From Marinospirillum minutulum DSM 6287 (GTDB taxonomy: Bacteria; Pseudomonadota; Gammaproteobacteria; Pseudomonadales; Halomonadaceae), in assembly GCF_000422325.1 (NCBI RefSeq), contig NZ_AULO01000010.1, positions 248,001 to 312,000 of the forward strand: a DNA stretch of 64,000 nucleotides, given 5' to 3'. Made by a program: the position numbers and the translations under genes. Of the stretch, positions 21,358-31,840 are shown in pieces (the stretch's first letter is position 1; the number at the start of each line of letters is the position of its first letter). A model generated the notes under the pieces. The model made no database searches. It saw only the letters and a program-made list of their open reading frames with translations, and was not told the DNA's origin.

Positions 21358-21362
21358 TCGTC

Positions 21363-21593
<231 letters not shown>

Positions 21594-21654
21594 TTACTCC
21601 TAAGGTTACTAAGGTTGATTAAAGGTGGGTTAAGGTTTTTACTACTAAAACTCA

Positions 21655-21678
21655 CCAACCTGCCTTACGGCAAGTTGG
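21655..21678 (-). other. Stem-loop between atpB and atpE
   Basis: CCAACCTGCC (21655-21664) and GGCAAGTTGG (21669-21678) flank a TTAC loop. In the minus-strand RNA the one apparent mismatch becomes a U-G wobble, giving a continuous 10-bp stem. It lies about 65 bases upstream of the atpE start codon, in a 99-base gap. Confidence 0.5.
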
Positions 21679-21689
21679 CTGGTTACTGG

Positions 21690-22526
<837 letters not shown>

Positions 22527-22559
22527 CTACCTCAAACTGTAATTTACAGTTGTGTTTCT

Positions 22560-22925
22560 TTACTTTATTAGCCAAAAATTCAACCAATGAAGTAAAACAA
22601 CTGCCGCATAAGTGCTTAAAAGTGAAATTGGGTTTGAGGGTTGCACTAAAACAAAAACAGCTACAAAAAGTACCACCGTCAAACCAAACTTAATACCTTC
22701 AGCTAAAAACATCATTTTTATCTGATTTTGTTGCTGTCTCGCTCCCTGATACATAAAAACCAAATAGCCAAAAACCACCTGTGGAATAAAGGCAATAAAG
22801 CTACCCAGCAGCGCATCTAACAAGCTTTCTGGCCAAATGATTACAGCTACACCGCAGATAAAAACCAGAGCTATAAACTGTTTAAAAAACAATTTAAATA
22901 ACGGGGGACGCGGAAGTTTTGCCAT
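22560..22925 (-). CDS. atpI: ATP synthase accessory protein AtpI
   Basis: AtpI is a small membrane protein at the head of atp operons, reported to help assemble the c ring and perhaps to transport Mg2+. The 121 residues contain four hydrophobic segments. It is the promoter-proximal gene; a strong promoter lies about 70 bases upstream. Conservation in this family is low, so the call relies on topology plus position. Confidence 0.93.
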   Translation of the reverse strand: MAKLPRPPLFKLFFKQFIALVFICGVAVIIWPESLLDALLGSFIAFIPQVVFGYLVFMYQGARQQQNQIKMMFLAEGIKFGLTVVLFVAVFVLVQPSNPISLLSTYAAVVLLHWLNFWLIK

Positions 22926-22992
22926 AATTTTTTATATGCCTTTTAACCGCTTCCCTTCTAAAACCTGCTACAAATTAGCTAAAAGCCACGGG

Positions 22993-23021
22993 ATTATAGA
23001 GACTTAGCGGCTTAGCTTCAA
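22993..23021 (-). promoter_or_regulatory. Sigma70 promoter of the atp operon
   Basis: On minus, TTGAAG (complement of 23016-23021) and a perfect TATAAT (complement of 22993-22998) are separated by 17 bases. It lies in the 148-base gap between parB and atpI and reads into atpI. Confidence 0.72.
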
Positions 23022-23073
23022 GAAGACTCGCTCGCTTTGTTAAATAGATGCGACCAATGTCTATATTTGCTGA

Positions 23074-23964
23074 CTAACGTAGATGCCGCAAAATACCGTC
23101 TAGTTCAGCTAAACTTGAATAACCTATTTCTAACTTGCCCTTGCCTTTAGCCGAGTGCTGTATTTTTACACTTGTGCCTAAGCTTGCCTGCAATTGTGCT
23201 TCTAACCTTGCTATATCTGGGTCTTTAACTGGTTTTGTTTTCTGCTCAGCTGGGTTTTCCTGCTCTTTTCTAACCAGAGCTTCGGTTTGCCTTACTGACA
23301 TTCCTTTAGCCACTACCTGCCGAGCAACAACTAATTGTTTAGTTTCTGTTAAGCCTAATAAAGCACGAGCATGACCCATTTCTAAATCACCGTGCTCTAG
23401 CATACGCTGTACATCTTTATGAAGCTGTAATAAACGTAGAAGATTCGTTACTGAGCTGCGGGACTTACCGACAGCTTCGGCTACCTGCTGCTGGGTTAAC
23501 TCAAACTCTTTTTGTAAACGCTGTAGGGCTATAGCTTCTTCTAGCGGATTAAGATCTTCGCGCTGCAAGTTTTCTATTAAAGCTAAAGCAATAACGTCTC
23601 TGTCTTCAGCATTTCTTACTAAAGCAGGAATAAATTCTAACTCAGCTAATTGAGCTGCTCGCCAACGGCGCTCACCGGCGATAATTTCATATTGTCCTCC
23701 AGCTATAGGGCGTACCACCACTGGTTGCATAACACCTTGCTGGCGTATAGATGCGGCTAACTCTTCCAGAGCCTCAGGATGCATATCACGACGAGGCTGG
23801 TATTTGCCTGGTCTAAGTCTTTCTATAGCTAGTTTTTTAAGCTCACCTTCCTTTGAGCTTTGTTCACTCGTGTTACTAGAATCTATTTGAGTAGGCTCTT
23901 GGGTGGCATCACTAAGCAGTGCATCTAAGCCGCGTCCAAGACCTCTTTTTTTTGCAGGTATCAT
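23074..23964 (-). CDS. parB: Chromosome partitioning protein ParB
   Basis: ParB binds parS, loads as a CTP-dependent clamp and segregates origins with ParA. The 296 residues show the CTP-binding boxes (box II as GERRWRAAQLA), a helix-turn-helix around LTQQQVAEAVGKSRSSVTN, and a C-terminal dimerisation domain with ILRHLR at the end. An N-terminal KKRGLGRGLDALLS segment matches chromosomal ParB, where it contacts ParA. Two parS-like sites lie in recF, 12 kb away. It starts 21 bases after parA. Confidence 0.97.
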   Translation of the reverse strand: MIPAKKRGLGRGLDALLSDATQEPTQIDSSNTSEQSSKEGELKKLAIERLRPGKYQPRRDMHPEALEELAASIRQQGVMQPVVVRPIAGGQYEIIAGERRWRAAQLAELEFIPALVRNAEDRDVIALALIENLQREDLNPLEEAIALQRLQKEFELTQQQVAEAVGKSRSSVTNLLRLLQLHKDVQRMLEHGDLEMGHARALLGLTETKQLVVARQVVAKGMSVRQTEALVRKEQENPAEQKTKPVKDPDIARLEAQLQASLGTSVKIQHSAKGKGKLEIGYSSLAELDGILRHLR

Positions 23965-23985
23965 AAGCTCTTGCTAACAATTAAA

Positions 23986-24753
23986 TTACAGGGAATTACG
24001 CCTAAGTATCTCACCTGCCAAGGCTAAGTAAGCTAAACTTCCCTTAGATTTAGCATCATAACTGAGTACTGGCATACCATAACTGGGGGCTTCGGCTAAA
24101 CGCACGTTACGTGGGATTACTGTGCCCAGCACTTGGTCTTTAAAATATTCTGTTAATTGATTCGAAACATCTTGCGTTAAACTAGTGCGTGGATCGTACA
24201 TAGTACGCAATATCCCCATAACCTCAAGACCGGGGTTAACTGTACTAGCTACCCGCTTTAAAGTATCAAGCAGTGATGCCAAGCCTTCCAAAGCATAATA
24301 CTCGCATTGTACTGGTACTAGCACACCCCGAGCGGCTGTTAAGGCATTAATCGTCAGTAGGTTCAGGGAAGGAGGGCAGTCAATTAAAATGAAGTCGTAT
24401 TCTTTTTTAATGCTGTCTAACGCTTCTGCTAAGCGCCTTTCTCTTTGTGGCTCATTTATTAAGTTAACCTCTGCTCCGGCTAAATCAACATTTGCAGGTA
24501 GTAGATCATACCCAGCAGGATCGGTTTTTAACCGTACATCTTCAGCTGAAGCTTCTCCCATTAATAAATCATACACTGAGAGTTTTAAATCTTTTTTATC
24601 GACACCACTTCCTAAAGTTGCATGACCCTGTGGGTCCATATCAACTAACAACACCTTACGTTTGGTAGCGATAAGCGAGGCTGCAAGATTTACGCAGGTG
24701 GTCGTTTTTCCTACTCCACCTTTTTGGTTAGTTACTGCAAATATTTTTGTCAC
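23986..24753 (-). CDS. parA: Chromosome partitioning ATPase ParA
   Basis: ParA is the nucleoid-binding ATPase whose gradient pulls ParB-parS complexes. The 255-residue protein has the deviant Walker A KGGVGKTT at 11-18, Walker A' LLVDMDPQGHAT, and Walker B FILIDCPPSL. The short N-terminus without a DNA-binding extension is that of a chromosomal Soj/ParA. It lies 4 bases after rsmG, the standard mnmG-rsmG-parA-parB order. Confidence 0.97.
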   Translation of the reverse strand: MTKIFAVTNQKGGVGKTTTCVNLAASLIATKRKVLLVDMDPQGHATLGSGVDKKDLKLSVYDLLMGEASAEDVRLKTDPAGYDLLPANVDLAGAEVNLINEPQRERRLAEALDSIKKEYDFILIDCPPSLNLLTINALTAARGVLVPVQCEYYALEGLASLLDTLKRVASTVNPGLEVMGILRTMYDPRTSLTQDVSNQLTEYFKDQVLGTVIPRNVRLAEAPSYGMPVLSYDAKSKGSLAYLALAGEILRRNSL

Positions 24754-24757
24754 AGCT

Positions 24758-25402
24758 TTATCCTTTCATCTGCTTAACTAAAACCAGCAGGTGACGCTGT
24801 CCTTCTTCCTTAGGTACTTGTAGCAAGTGTGTTTGCTCACAAACATACCCTTCTGGTAGTTCGGCTAGCTCATCTTCTGGGTACAAGCCTTTCATTGCCA
24901 ACCAACGCGCATCTTCAGCTGCAAAAGGCTCGGTCAAATTTACAAAGTCTTTCAGACTAGCAAATGCACGACTAACCAACTGTTTACTTCTTGTGCTAAG
25001 TTGCAAAGCTTCAGCACGAACCTGCTGTACATCAAAGTTTTTTAGATTCAACGTTGTTTTTACTTGAAACTGAAAACGGGTTTTTTTGCCGTTAGAATCT
25101 AAGGATAATACCTGCAATTCTGGTTTCATTATTGCAAGCGGAATACCCGGCAAACCTGCACCTGACCCTATATCAGTTAGCTCGCCTTCTGTTAGGTAGG
25201 GCAAAATAGATAAACTATCAAACAAGTGACGGTAAATCATTTCTATCGGATCACGGACAGCTGTCAAGTTATATGCTTGATTCCACTTAATTAATAACTG
25301 CAAATAACTAAGTAGCTGATTCACTTGGAATTCACTGGCGTTAATCTGCATTTCGTTAAGGCCAGATCTAAGTGTTTGTTCAAGCTGAGTATCTATATCC
25401 AT
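24758..25402 (-). CDS. rsmG: 16S rRNA (guanine527-N7) methyltransferase
   Basis: RsmG (GidB) methylates N7 of G527 in 16S rRNA using SAM; its loss gives low-level streptomycin resistance in several bacteria. The 214 residues contain the SAM motif DIGSGAGLPGIPLAI and the upstream NLTAVRDPIEMIYRHLFDS segment. It starts 2 bases after the mnmG stop, so the two tRNA/rRNA modification genes are co-transcribed. Confidence 0.97.
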   Translation of the reverse strand: MDIDTQLEQTLRSGLNEMQINASEFQVNQLLSYLQLLIKWNQAYNLTAVRDPIEMIYRHLFDSLSILPYLTEGELTDIGSGAGLPGIPLAIMKPELQVLSLDSNGKKTRFQFQVKTTLNLKNFDVQQVRAEALQLSTRSKQLVSRAFASLKDFVNLTEPFAAEDARWLAMKGLYPEDELAELPEGYVCEQTHLLQVPKEEGQRHLLVLVKQMKG

Positions 25403-25404
25403 AC

Positions 25405-27285
25405 CTACTTTACCAACAAAGAACGTTTTTTTAGATGAACGAGCAACATCGAAACAGCCGCTGGTGTTACACCAGGAATACGACCCGCCTGCGCTAAGGT
25501 AGCAGGTTTTACATTGGCTAATTTGTTTTTAATTTCATTTGATAGCCCGCTAACTTGGGTATAATCCAAATCTAAAGGCAAACGAGTGTCTTCTTGCCGT
25601 CTAACTCTAAGTATTTCTTCTGCCTGACGATCAATATAACCTGCGTACTTAACTTGAATTTGAACCTGTTCTTGAACCTGTGGGTCTAGTGGTAGTTCGC
25701 CAGGCGCTAAATGTGCTAAATCCCAGTAATCTAATTCAGGTCTTTTTAGTAAATCTAACAAGGGATGCTCTTTACTTAAAGGCTGTTCTAACTTACTAGC
25801 CAAAGCATTTGCCGCAGCAGTGTTAGGGTGAATAAAAGTGCCTTTTAGGCGTGCTTTTTCTAACTCTATGGCATCACGCTTAGTTTCAAAAGCTTGCCAG
25901 CGTAAATCATCAATTAAACCTAATTCGCGGCCTTTTTCTGTTAAACGTAAGTCTGCATTATCTTCACGAAGCAAAAGACGGTATTCAGCCCGCGATGTAA
26001 ACATACGGTAAGGCTCTGAAGTACCTAGTGTAATTAAGTCATCTATCAATACACCAAGATAAGCTTCATCACGCCTTGGGCTCCAACTTTCTTTTTCTTG
26101 CACCCTACGTGCTGCATTCATTCCAGCTAACAAACCTTGAGCTGCAGCCTCTTCATAGCCAGTTGTGCCGTTAATTTGTCCGGCAAAAAATAGGTTGTGG
26201 ATAACTTTAGTTTCTAGACTTGGCTGTAAATCTTGTGGATTAAAGTAGTCATACTCAATGGCATAGCCTGGACGAATAATATGCGCCTTTTCTAAGCCTC
26301 TTATGGTACGAACTAGTTCTATTTGCACATCAAAAGGTAGGGAGGTAGAAATACCATTAGGGTAAAGTTCGTGTGTGGTAAGCCCTTCAGGTTCCATAAA
26401 AATCTGATGGCTAGCTTTGTCTGCAAAGCGATGGATTTTATCTTCTATGGAAGGACAGTAACGTGGCCCAACCCCTTCTATAACACCAGCATACATAGGT
26501 GATCTATCGAGATTATTACGAATAATTTCGTGTGTACGCTCGTTTGTGTGGGTGATATAGCAACTTATTTGCTCTGGATGATCTTCAGGTTTACCCAAAA
26601 ATGACATGACCGGTAGAGTTTCATCACTTGGCTGAGCTTCCATAAGTGAAAAGTCTACACTTCTTGCATCAATACGCGGTGGTGTACCTGTTTTTAAGCG
26701 GCCTACACGGAGAGGCAATTCTCTTAATCTTGCTGCTAAAGCCGTAGAAGGTGGATCACCCGCACGGCCACCAGAATAATTTTGCAAGCCTAGGTGAATA
26801 ACACCACCTAAAAATGTACCTGTGGTGAGAACAACGCTAGTAGCATAAATTTTTATACCTGTTTGAGTTACAGCACCACAAACTTTGTCGCCTTGAACAA
26901 TTAAGTCATCTGCAGCTTGTTGAAAAATTTGTAAGTTAGGCTGATTTTCTAATATTTTTCTAATGGCTGCTTTGTAAAGCACTCTATCTGCTTGCGCTCT
27001 AGTTGCTCTTACAGCAGGGCCTTTACGTGAATTTAATACTCTAAATTGAATCCCTGCCAAGTCAGTTGCTTGAGCCATAGCCCCACCTAGCGCATCAACT
27101 TCACGAACCAGATGACTTTTTCCAATTCCACCTATAGCAGGGTTACAGGACATTTGCCCAAGCGTTTCAACATTGTGGGTCAACAACAAAGTATTACAAC
27201 CCATCCGTGCTGCAGCTAACGCGGCTTCCGTTCCTGCGTGGCCACCGCCAATTACTAGCACATCAAAGCGGGTTGGATAATCCAC
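25405..27285 (-). CDS. mnmG: tRNA uridine-34 carboxymethylaminomethyl enzyme MnmG
   Basis: MnmG (GidA), with MnmE, installs the cmnm5 group on wobble U34 of tRNAs using FAD, NADH and methylene-tetrahydrofolate. The 626-residue protein begins with a Rossmann motif ([12 protein letters not shown]) and carries the conserved [16 protein letters not shown] and [15 protein letters not shown] stretches and the helical C-terminal domain that contacts MnmE. The start is GTG at 27283-27285 with GAGGTG a few bases before. Its partner mnmE is 2.2 kb away in the same orientation. Confidence 0.97.
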   Translation of the reverse strand: MDYPTRFDVLVIGGGHAGTEAALAAARMGCNTLLLTHNVETLGQMSCNPAIGGIGKSHLVREVDALGGAMAQATDLAGIQFRVLNSRKGPAVRATRAQADRVLYKAAIRKILENQPNLQIFQQAADDLIVQGDKVCGAVTQTGIKIYATSVVLTTGTFLGGVIHLGLQNYSGGRAGDPPSTALAARLRELPLRVGRLKTGTPPRIDARSVDFSLMEAQPSDETLPVMSFLGKPEDHPEQISCYITHTNERTHEIIRNNLDRSPMYAGVIEGVGPRYCPSIEDKIHRFADKASHQIFMEPEGLTTHELYPNGISTSLPFDVQIELVRTIRGLEKAHIIRPGYAIEYDYFNPQDLQPSLETKVIHNLFFAGQINGTTGYEEAAAQGLLAGMNAARRVQEKESWSPRRDEAYLGVLIDDLITLGTSEPYRMFTSRAEYRLLLREDNADLRLTEKGRELGLIDDLRWQAFETKRDAIELEKARLKGTFIHPNTAAANALASKLEQPLSKEHPLLDLLKRPELDYWDLAHLAPGELPLDPQVQEQVQIQVKYAGYIDRQAEEILRVRRQEDTRLPLDLDYTQVSGLSNEIKNKLANVKPATLAQAGRIPGVTPAAVSMLLVHLKKRSLLVK

Positions 27286-27659
27286 AGGTCACCTCAAAAG
27301 AATTCTTTTAACTTAGCGGGCGATTATAGCCTGAATGTAGCCCAACTACAGCACAAATCTACTTTATCCCCACTAAGTAACAATAGTAATAGTTGTTAAA
27401 GGTTTTTTATAACTACTGTTATTACTAGTGTGGACACTTTCTGTGGATAACTAGCGCTAGGCCTTATTTTATAGTAGTTACAGAACTGGATAAGTAAGTG
27501 CGTTTACTTGGGAGAAGGTGTAACCAACCTGCTGACTGCTTGTAGATAACTCGCTATCTTATACACAGGCGCTAGTTATTCGGCTAGTTAAGCCCAGCTT
27601 ATTTACTGTTAAACTCTTGAGTTATCCCCAACCATAAGTTGTTTATTTGGAGAAAAACG
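27286..27659 (+). other. mnmG-DUF488 intergenic region with DnaA boxes (E. coli-type oriC position)
   Basis: This 374-base gap lies upstream of mnmG, where oriC sits in E. coli. It contains two perfect DnaA boxes (TTATCCACA on minus at 27442-27450 and TTATACACA on plus at 27559-27567) and one-mismatch boxes at 27364-27372, 27541-27549 and 27622-27630. It has AT-rich patches near 27400-27430. There is no GATC, so no SeqA/Dam pattern. It also holds the mnmG promoter. Whether it fires as an origin cannot be told; the dnaA-side region at 31725-32227 is the stronger candidate. Confidence 0.5.
27323..27345 (-). promoter_or_regulatory. mnmG: Probable mnmG promoter (-10 element)
   Basis: A perfect TATAAT on minus (complement of 27323-27328) lies about 38 bases before the mnmG GTG. 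The -35 region 17 bases upstream is weak, so activity may depend on an activator or on supercoiling near the origin. Confidence 0.42.
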
Positions 27660-28091
27660 ATGGCTTACAACATTGTTTTAAAGCGTGTTTATCAAGCGAT
27701 AGAGACAAAAGATGGTTTTAGACTGCTGGCTGATCGATTATGGCCAAGAGGTTTTAAGAAGGATTCATTGAATTTAGACTTGTGGTTACCAAAAATTTGC
27801 CCTAGCAATGCACTTAGAAAAAAGTGGCATGATCAAGTGCTAACTTTTGATGAATTTAGTCAGCAGTACCGAGAAGAACTCTCAGAAGTTGAAGAGGACT
27901 TACTTCCTTTGCTTATTGCAGCTCGTAAAGGACGCTTAACGCTATTGAGTGCGGTAAAAAATCTAGAGGAGTCTCACCTATCCATTTTAAAAAATAAGGT
28001 ATTAGACTTGTTAAGGCAGGAAGATAGATTGGATAAAGGCAATGAACAGACTTCATCGCCTTGCTATATGAATGAATTTAATTCTTGGTAA
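27660..28091 (+). CDS. DUF488 family protein
   Basis: The 143-residue protein is recognisable as the DUF488 (YeaO-like) family by VKRVY-type N-terminus (VLKRVYQAIETKDGF), the diagnostic LADRLWPRG, the APS/CPSNALRKKW region, and TLLSAVKNLEESH, which aligns with the family's TLLYAAKD motif. Its biochemical function is unknown. I use the ATG at 27660 because GGAG lies 7 bases before it; an in-frame TTG at 27639 has no ribosome site. It is convergent with mnmE, with 3 bases between stop codons, and it interrupts the usual mnmG-mnmE interval. The C-terminal 20 residues look unconserved. Confidence 0.88.
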   Translation: MAYNIVLKRVYQAIETKDGFRLLADRLWPRGFKKDSLNLDLWLPKICPSNALRKKWHDQVLTFDEFSQQYREELSEVEEDLLPLLIAARKGRLTLLSAVKNLEESHLSILKNKVLDLLRQEDRLDKGNEQTSSPCYMNEFNSW

Positions 28092-28094
28092 TTG

Positions 28095-29456
28095 CTATTT
28101 ACCGATACAGAATTCTCCAAAAATCTTGCCTAGTAAATCATCAGCAGTAAATTGCCCTGTTATTTCTGCTAGGCTTTCTTGTGCGCTGCGTAGGTCTTCT
28201 GCTAAGAGTTCCCCTGCACCATTTAACTCTAACTGTAGTTTTCCCTTGTGGATAACTTGACTTGCTCTTTGAAGCGCATCTAGGTGTCGTCTTCGGGCAG
28301 AAAACCCTCCTTCCGTTGTATTTTGAAACCCCATAACTTCTTTAAGGTGCTTCCTTAAGTTATCCACACCCACTAGCTGTTTAGCTGCAATACGAATAAC
28401 AGGAGGGCTGGTGGATAAGTCAGCTACGGGGTCTTCCGCTGTTAAATCTATTTTATTTCTAACCAGCGTTAAACGCTCTGGATGAGGTAGGCGTTTAACA
28501 AATTCTGGCCAAATTTCGAAAGGGTCTAAACTAGTTGTTTCTTGAGCATCAACTAAAAGTAAAATACGGTCGGCTTTTTCAATTTCTTGCCAAGCTCGTT
28601 CCACACCAAGTTGCTCTACTAGGTCTTCCGTTTCTCTTAGGCCAGCAGTATCTATTAAATGTAGGGGCATACCATCAAGGTGGATATGTTCTTTTAAAAC
28701 ATCACGGGTAGTGCCTGCTATTTCAGTCACTAGAGCTTTATCATAACCAGCCAAAGCATTCATTAGGCTAGACTTACCAGCGTTAGGTCTGCCAGCTAAC
28801 ACCACATTCATGCCTTCGCGCATTAAAAAGCCTTGTTGCGCTTCGTTTTTTACTGCATCTAATTGCCTAATTATTGCGTTTAAATCTTCTTTAACCTTGC
28901 CATCACTTATAAAATCGATTTCTTCTTCAGGAAAATCTATGGCTGCTTCAACATACATGCGCAGATAGATTAACTTATCCACAAGGGTATGAACTTTTTG
29001 TGAAAAAACACCCTGTAAAGATTTAAGTGCATTGTCAGCTGCTTGGCGTGAGGTGGCATCAATCATATCCGCTATCGCTTCTGCCTGAGCTAAGTCTAAC
29101 TTATCGTTTAAAAAAGCCCTTTGTGAAAATTCGCCAGGTTCTGCCAACCTTACACCTAGTTGTAATAAGTTTTCTAATAGCCTATCTAGCAATACAGGTC
29201 CACCATGGCCTTGAAACTCTAAAACATCTTCGCCTGTAAATGAGTTAGGGCCAGGGAAATACAAAGCTAACCCTTCATCAATAACGTCACCCTGCACATC
29301 TAAAAATGGTAGGTAGTGTGCGTAACGTGGGGTAGGGGTTATACCCAGCAGCTTTTTAGCTAGTATTTTGCATAAAGCGCCAGATACCCTAACAATACCA
29401 ACGCCACCTCTACCTGGTGGTGTGGCAACTGCGGCAATGGTGTCTTGCTGACTCAT
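28095..29456 (-). CDS. mnmE: tRNA modification GTPase MnmE
   Basis: MnmE (TrmE) is the GTPase partner of MnmG in wobble-uridine modification. The 453-residue protein has the N-terminal folate-binding domain ([12 protein letters not shown]), a helical domain interrupted by the G domain with GRPNAGKSS, the DTAG switch and NKID, and the invariant C-terminal CIGK with the catalytic cysteine three residues from the end. Three perfect DnaA boxes occur inside its 3' part and middle. It lies downstream of yidC behind a hairpin terminator, so it probably has its own promoter. Confidence 0.97.
   Translation of the reverse strand: MSQQDTIAAVATPPGRGGVGIVRVSGALCKILAKKLLGITPTPRYAHYLPFLDVQGDVIDEGLALYFPGPNSFTGEDVLEFQGHGGPVLLDRLLENLLQLGVRLAEPGEFSQRAFLNDKLDLAQAEAIADMIDATSRQAADNALKSLQGVFSQKVHTLVDKLIYLRMYVEAAIDFPEEEIDFISDGKVKEDLNAIIRQLDAVKNEAQQGFLMREGMNVVLAGRPNAGKSSLMNALAGYDKALVTEIAGTTRDVLKEHIHLDGMPLHLIDTAGLRETEDLVEQLGVERAWQEIEKADRILLLVDAQETTSLDPFEIWPEFVKRLPHPERLTLVRNKIDLTAEDPVADLSTSPPVIRIAAKQLVGVDNLRKHLKEVMGFQNTTEGGFSARRRHLDALQRASQVIHKGKLQLELNGAGELLAEDLRSAQESLAEITGQFTADDLLGKIFGEFCIGK
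28247..28983 (+). other. Three perfect DnaA boxes inside mnmE
   Basis: TTATCCACA occurs at 28247-28255 (minus), 28360-28368 (plus) and 28975-28983 (plus), with a near match at 28410-28418. A given 9-mer on either strand is expected about once per 131 kb at equal base frequencies, so three in 740 bases is unlikely by chance. Confidence 0.6.
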
Positions 29457-29479
29457 GTTTTTTTACTCTTAGATAGCAA

Positions 29480-29502
29480 AACCCCCTCACTGGGAGGGGG
29501 TT
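29480..29502 (-). terminator. Terminator after yidC
   Basis: AACCCCCTC (29480-29488) pairs with GAGGGGGTT (29494-29502) around a 5-base loop. On minus the stem is followed by TTTTGCT. It sits 9 bases after the yidC stop and before mnmE, so it ends the rpmH-rnpA-yidC transcript. Confidence 0.7.
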
Positions 29503-29510
29503 AGGTTAAA

Positions 29511-31175
29511 TCAAGTTTTGGCTAATTTATCTTTTTCTTTATCTTCTTTTTCAATTTTTTGAGTAATGTACCACTGCTGTAAAATTGATAAGAGGTTGTT
29601 TACTACCCAGTAAAGTACTAGCCCTGCTGGGAAGAAGAGGAAAAAGAAGGTGAAAATGATAGGCAGCATCTTCATTATTTTTGCCTGCATAGGATCTGGA
29701 GGCGTAGGGTTAAGCATCTGCTGAACAAACATACTTGCACCCATAATGATTGGGAGTACAAAGTAGGGGTCTTTCATGGAAAGGTCAGCTATCCATAAAA
29801 CAAATGGCGCATGACGTAACTCCACCGACTCCATTAGCATCCAGTAGAGGGCAATAAATACTGGCATCTGCACTAAAATTGGCAAACACCCACCCATGGG
29901 GTTAATTTTTTCTTTGCGGTAAAGTTCCATCATAGCTTGTGAAAGCTTTTGACGGTCATCCCCTGCTTCTTCTTTTATGCGGGTTAGCTTAGGTGCAACT
30001 CGACGCATATTAGCCATAGAGCGGTAAGCTGTTGCTGATAACTTATAGAAGGCTAGTTTGATTACTACAGTAACTAGGATAATAGAAAAACCCCAGTTAC
30101 CAATAAAGCCATGAAACCAGTTCAGCAACCAAAACAAAGGTTGTGCAATAAACCAAAGCCAACCGTAATCAACAGTTAAATCTAGGTTAGGAGCAACAGC
30201 TTCCATGTCTTTCTGTATTTTAGGGCCAATGTAAATGCCTGCAGAAAGGTTAGTACTTGTTCCTGGTTCAACTAGGTATTCAGAACCATTAAAGCCAACA
30301 ATGTGATTGCCAGCTCTGTCAGTACGGGTACTAAAGAAATTGCTTTCATTTTGAGGCGGTATCCAAGAAGTAATAAAGTAGTGTTGAAGCATAGCAGCCC
30401 AACCACCTACTGAATCAGCTTGAAAACCTTTGCTTTTAATGTCATCAAAATCTATTTTTTGATAGCGTTTTTCATCAGTAGAAAAAGCACCACCTAAGTA
30501 GGCTTGCATACCCATGGATTCACTTTTGCTTGGGTCTGCACTGGCATCACGCTTAATTAAACCTATAAAGCTAGTCGTTAGGGTACGGTCAGATTGGTTA
30601 TTAAGCTGGTAATCAACACTAATCAAATGACTAGCACGTTTGAAGGTAAAGGTTTTTGTTAGCTCTACACCTTCAACATTAGCGGTTAAGTGAACTTCTA
30701 GCTCATCCTGCCCTTTAGACAAAACATAAGCATTTTTTGGGCTTGTTAGCAGTAAGCGTTGCTTGTTACCTAGACCACTTAAATCACTTTGCACCACATA
30801 GTGACGTAAATTGTCATCCTGAAGGAGTACAAAAGGCTGGTCAGAATCAACCTTAGTTTTGTGGTTTAACAAAGCAGCATAAACTATATCACCGCCTTTA
30901 GGATTAATCCGAATATCAAAGGTATCGGTCTTAACACTAATTAAATTTTGTGTACTGGCGGTGGTACTGGTTGCTGTTTGAATTGTATTGGCTGGTTCAC
31001 CTAGTTTCAGAACTTCGTTATCTTCAGTTGCTGAATCATTATTGGTTATTATTTGCTGTACTTGAGGTGCCTGAGCTTGTACATCTTGCTGCTGGTAGTC
31101 TTTATTCCACTGAAGCATCAGCAGATAGGCGACTACCGCCAGGGATGAAAAGAGCACTATGCGTTTTACGTCCAT
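29511..31175 (-). CDS. yidC: Membrane protein insertase YidC
   Basis: YidC inserts and folds inner-membrane proteins, alone or with SecYEG; F1Fo subunits c and a are classic clients. The 554 residues comprise an N-terminal membrane helix, a large periplasmic beta-sandwich domain (about 60-330), and the conserved five-helix core from about residue 350, with the hydrophilic-groove arginine in the helix following NWGFSIILVTVVIKL. It starts 4 bases before the rnpA stop side, leaving no room for yidD. Confidence 0.97.
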   Translation of the reverse strand: MDVKRIVLFSSLAVVAYLLMLQWNKDYQQQDVQAQAPQVQQIITNNDSATEDNEVLKLGEPANTIQTATSTTASTQNLISVKTDTFDIRINPKGGDIVYAALLNHKTKVDSDQPFVLLQDDNLRHYVVQSDLSGLGNKQRLLLTSPKNAYVLSKGQDELEVHLTANVEGVELTKTFTFKRASHLISVDYQLNNQSDRTLTTSFIGLIKRDASADPSKSESMGMQAYLGGAFSTDEKRYQKIDFDDIKSKGFQADSVGGWAAMLQHYFITSWIPPQNESNFFSTRTDRAGNHIVGFNGSEYLVEPGTSTNLSAGIYIGPKIQKDMEAVAPNLDLTVDYGWLWFIAQPLFWLLNWFHGFIGNWGFSIILVTVVIKLAFYKLSATAYRSMANMRRVAPKLTRIKEEAGDDRQKLSQAMMELYRKEKINPMGGCLPILVQMPVFIALYWMLMESVELRHAPFVLWIADLSMKDPYFVLPIIMGASMFVQQMLNPTPPDPMQAKIMKMLPIIFTFFFLFFPAGLVLYWVVNNLLSILQQWYITQKIEKEDKEKDKLAKT

Positions 31176-31179
31176 GGGA

Positions 31180-31575
31180 TCATTGCCGCTTAATCGAGGA
31201 GGATAATTTTGCAGTCGCTTTGTTTACGCGTCTACCGAGTTGTGGCCAAGCTTCAGTCAGGCTTTTGCTGAGTTCATCAGTCGTGACTTGGTTGGCACCT
31301 TTGATAGCAAGAACAATAATATCAATGCTCGGCAGCTGGTGTTGATTTAACCGAAAAGATTCACGAAAAATTCGTTTAATTCTGTTGCGGTTAACTGCAA
31401 GTTTGACATTTTTCTTGCCTATTACAAAGCCTAGTCGAGTTACTTTATGCCTGCTTGGTGTTGCAAGCAACAAAAAACCTGGACAGTAAACTTTGTAATG
31501 GGTGTTTTCAAAAACATAACGGAAATCCCCAGGCTTAAGAAGTCTAAGTTGCCGGGGATAACCGAAAATTTTCAT
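31180..31575 (-). CDS. rnpA: Ribonuclease P protein component
   Basis: RnpA is the basic protein subunit of RNase P, which matures tRNA 5' ends. The 131-residue protein has the RNR motif in the helix containing AVNRNRIKRIFRESFR and an N-terminal RLLKPGDFRYVF. It follows rpmH after 14 bases, the universal rpmH-rnpA order. The usual yidD gene between rnpA and yidC is absent: only 4 bases separate them. Confidence 0.95.
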   Translation of the reverse strand: MKIFGYPRQLRLLKPGDFRYVFENTHYKVYCPGFLLLATPSRHKVTRLGFVIGKKNVKLAVNRNRIKRIFRESFRLNQHQLPSIDIIVLAIKGANQVTTDELSKSLTEAWPQLGRRVNKATAKLSSSIKRQ

Positions 31576-31589
31576 CGCTAGACTGTCGC

Positions 31590-31724
31590 TTAAGCTGACA
31601 GACGCTGACGACCTTTGGCACGACGACGAGCCAGAACTTGACGACCAGCTTTAGTGGCCATACGAGCACGAAAACCGTGATTACGCTTGCGTTTTAGAAC
31701 GCTGGGCTGAAAAGTACGTTTCAT
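31590..31724 (-). CDS. rpmH: 50S ribosomal protein L34
   Basis: This 44-residue protein is a full-length L34: it begins [19 protein letters not shown] and continues with the Arg/Lys-rich [17 protein letters not shown], ending in a LSA tail. L34 binds 23S rRNA in the large subunit. The ATG is at 31722-31724 with GGAAG a few bases upstream. It lies at the edge of the dnaA-side origin region and heads rpmH-rnpA-yidC. Confidence 0.97.
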   Translation of the reverse strand: MKRTFQPSVLKRKRNHGFRARMATKAGRQVLARRRAKGRQRLSA

Positions 31725-31811
31725 TTTTTTACTTCCACATGGTGTTGCAGGTTTAAGGAATCTCCATGGGTTGGAGACCCTAGAGAAACTTTTTTTGTTA
31801 CAAGACCGGCG

Positions 31812-31840
31812 ATTTTAAAGCCTTCTGAAGCAAAGCGCAA
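31812..31840 (-). promoter_or_regulatory. rpmH: Candidate rpmH promoter
   Basis: On minus, TTGCGC (complement of 31835-31840) and TAAAAT (complement of 31812-31817) are spaced by 17 bases and read toward rpmH, about 88 bases before its ATG. Confidence 0.5.
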
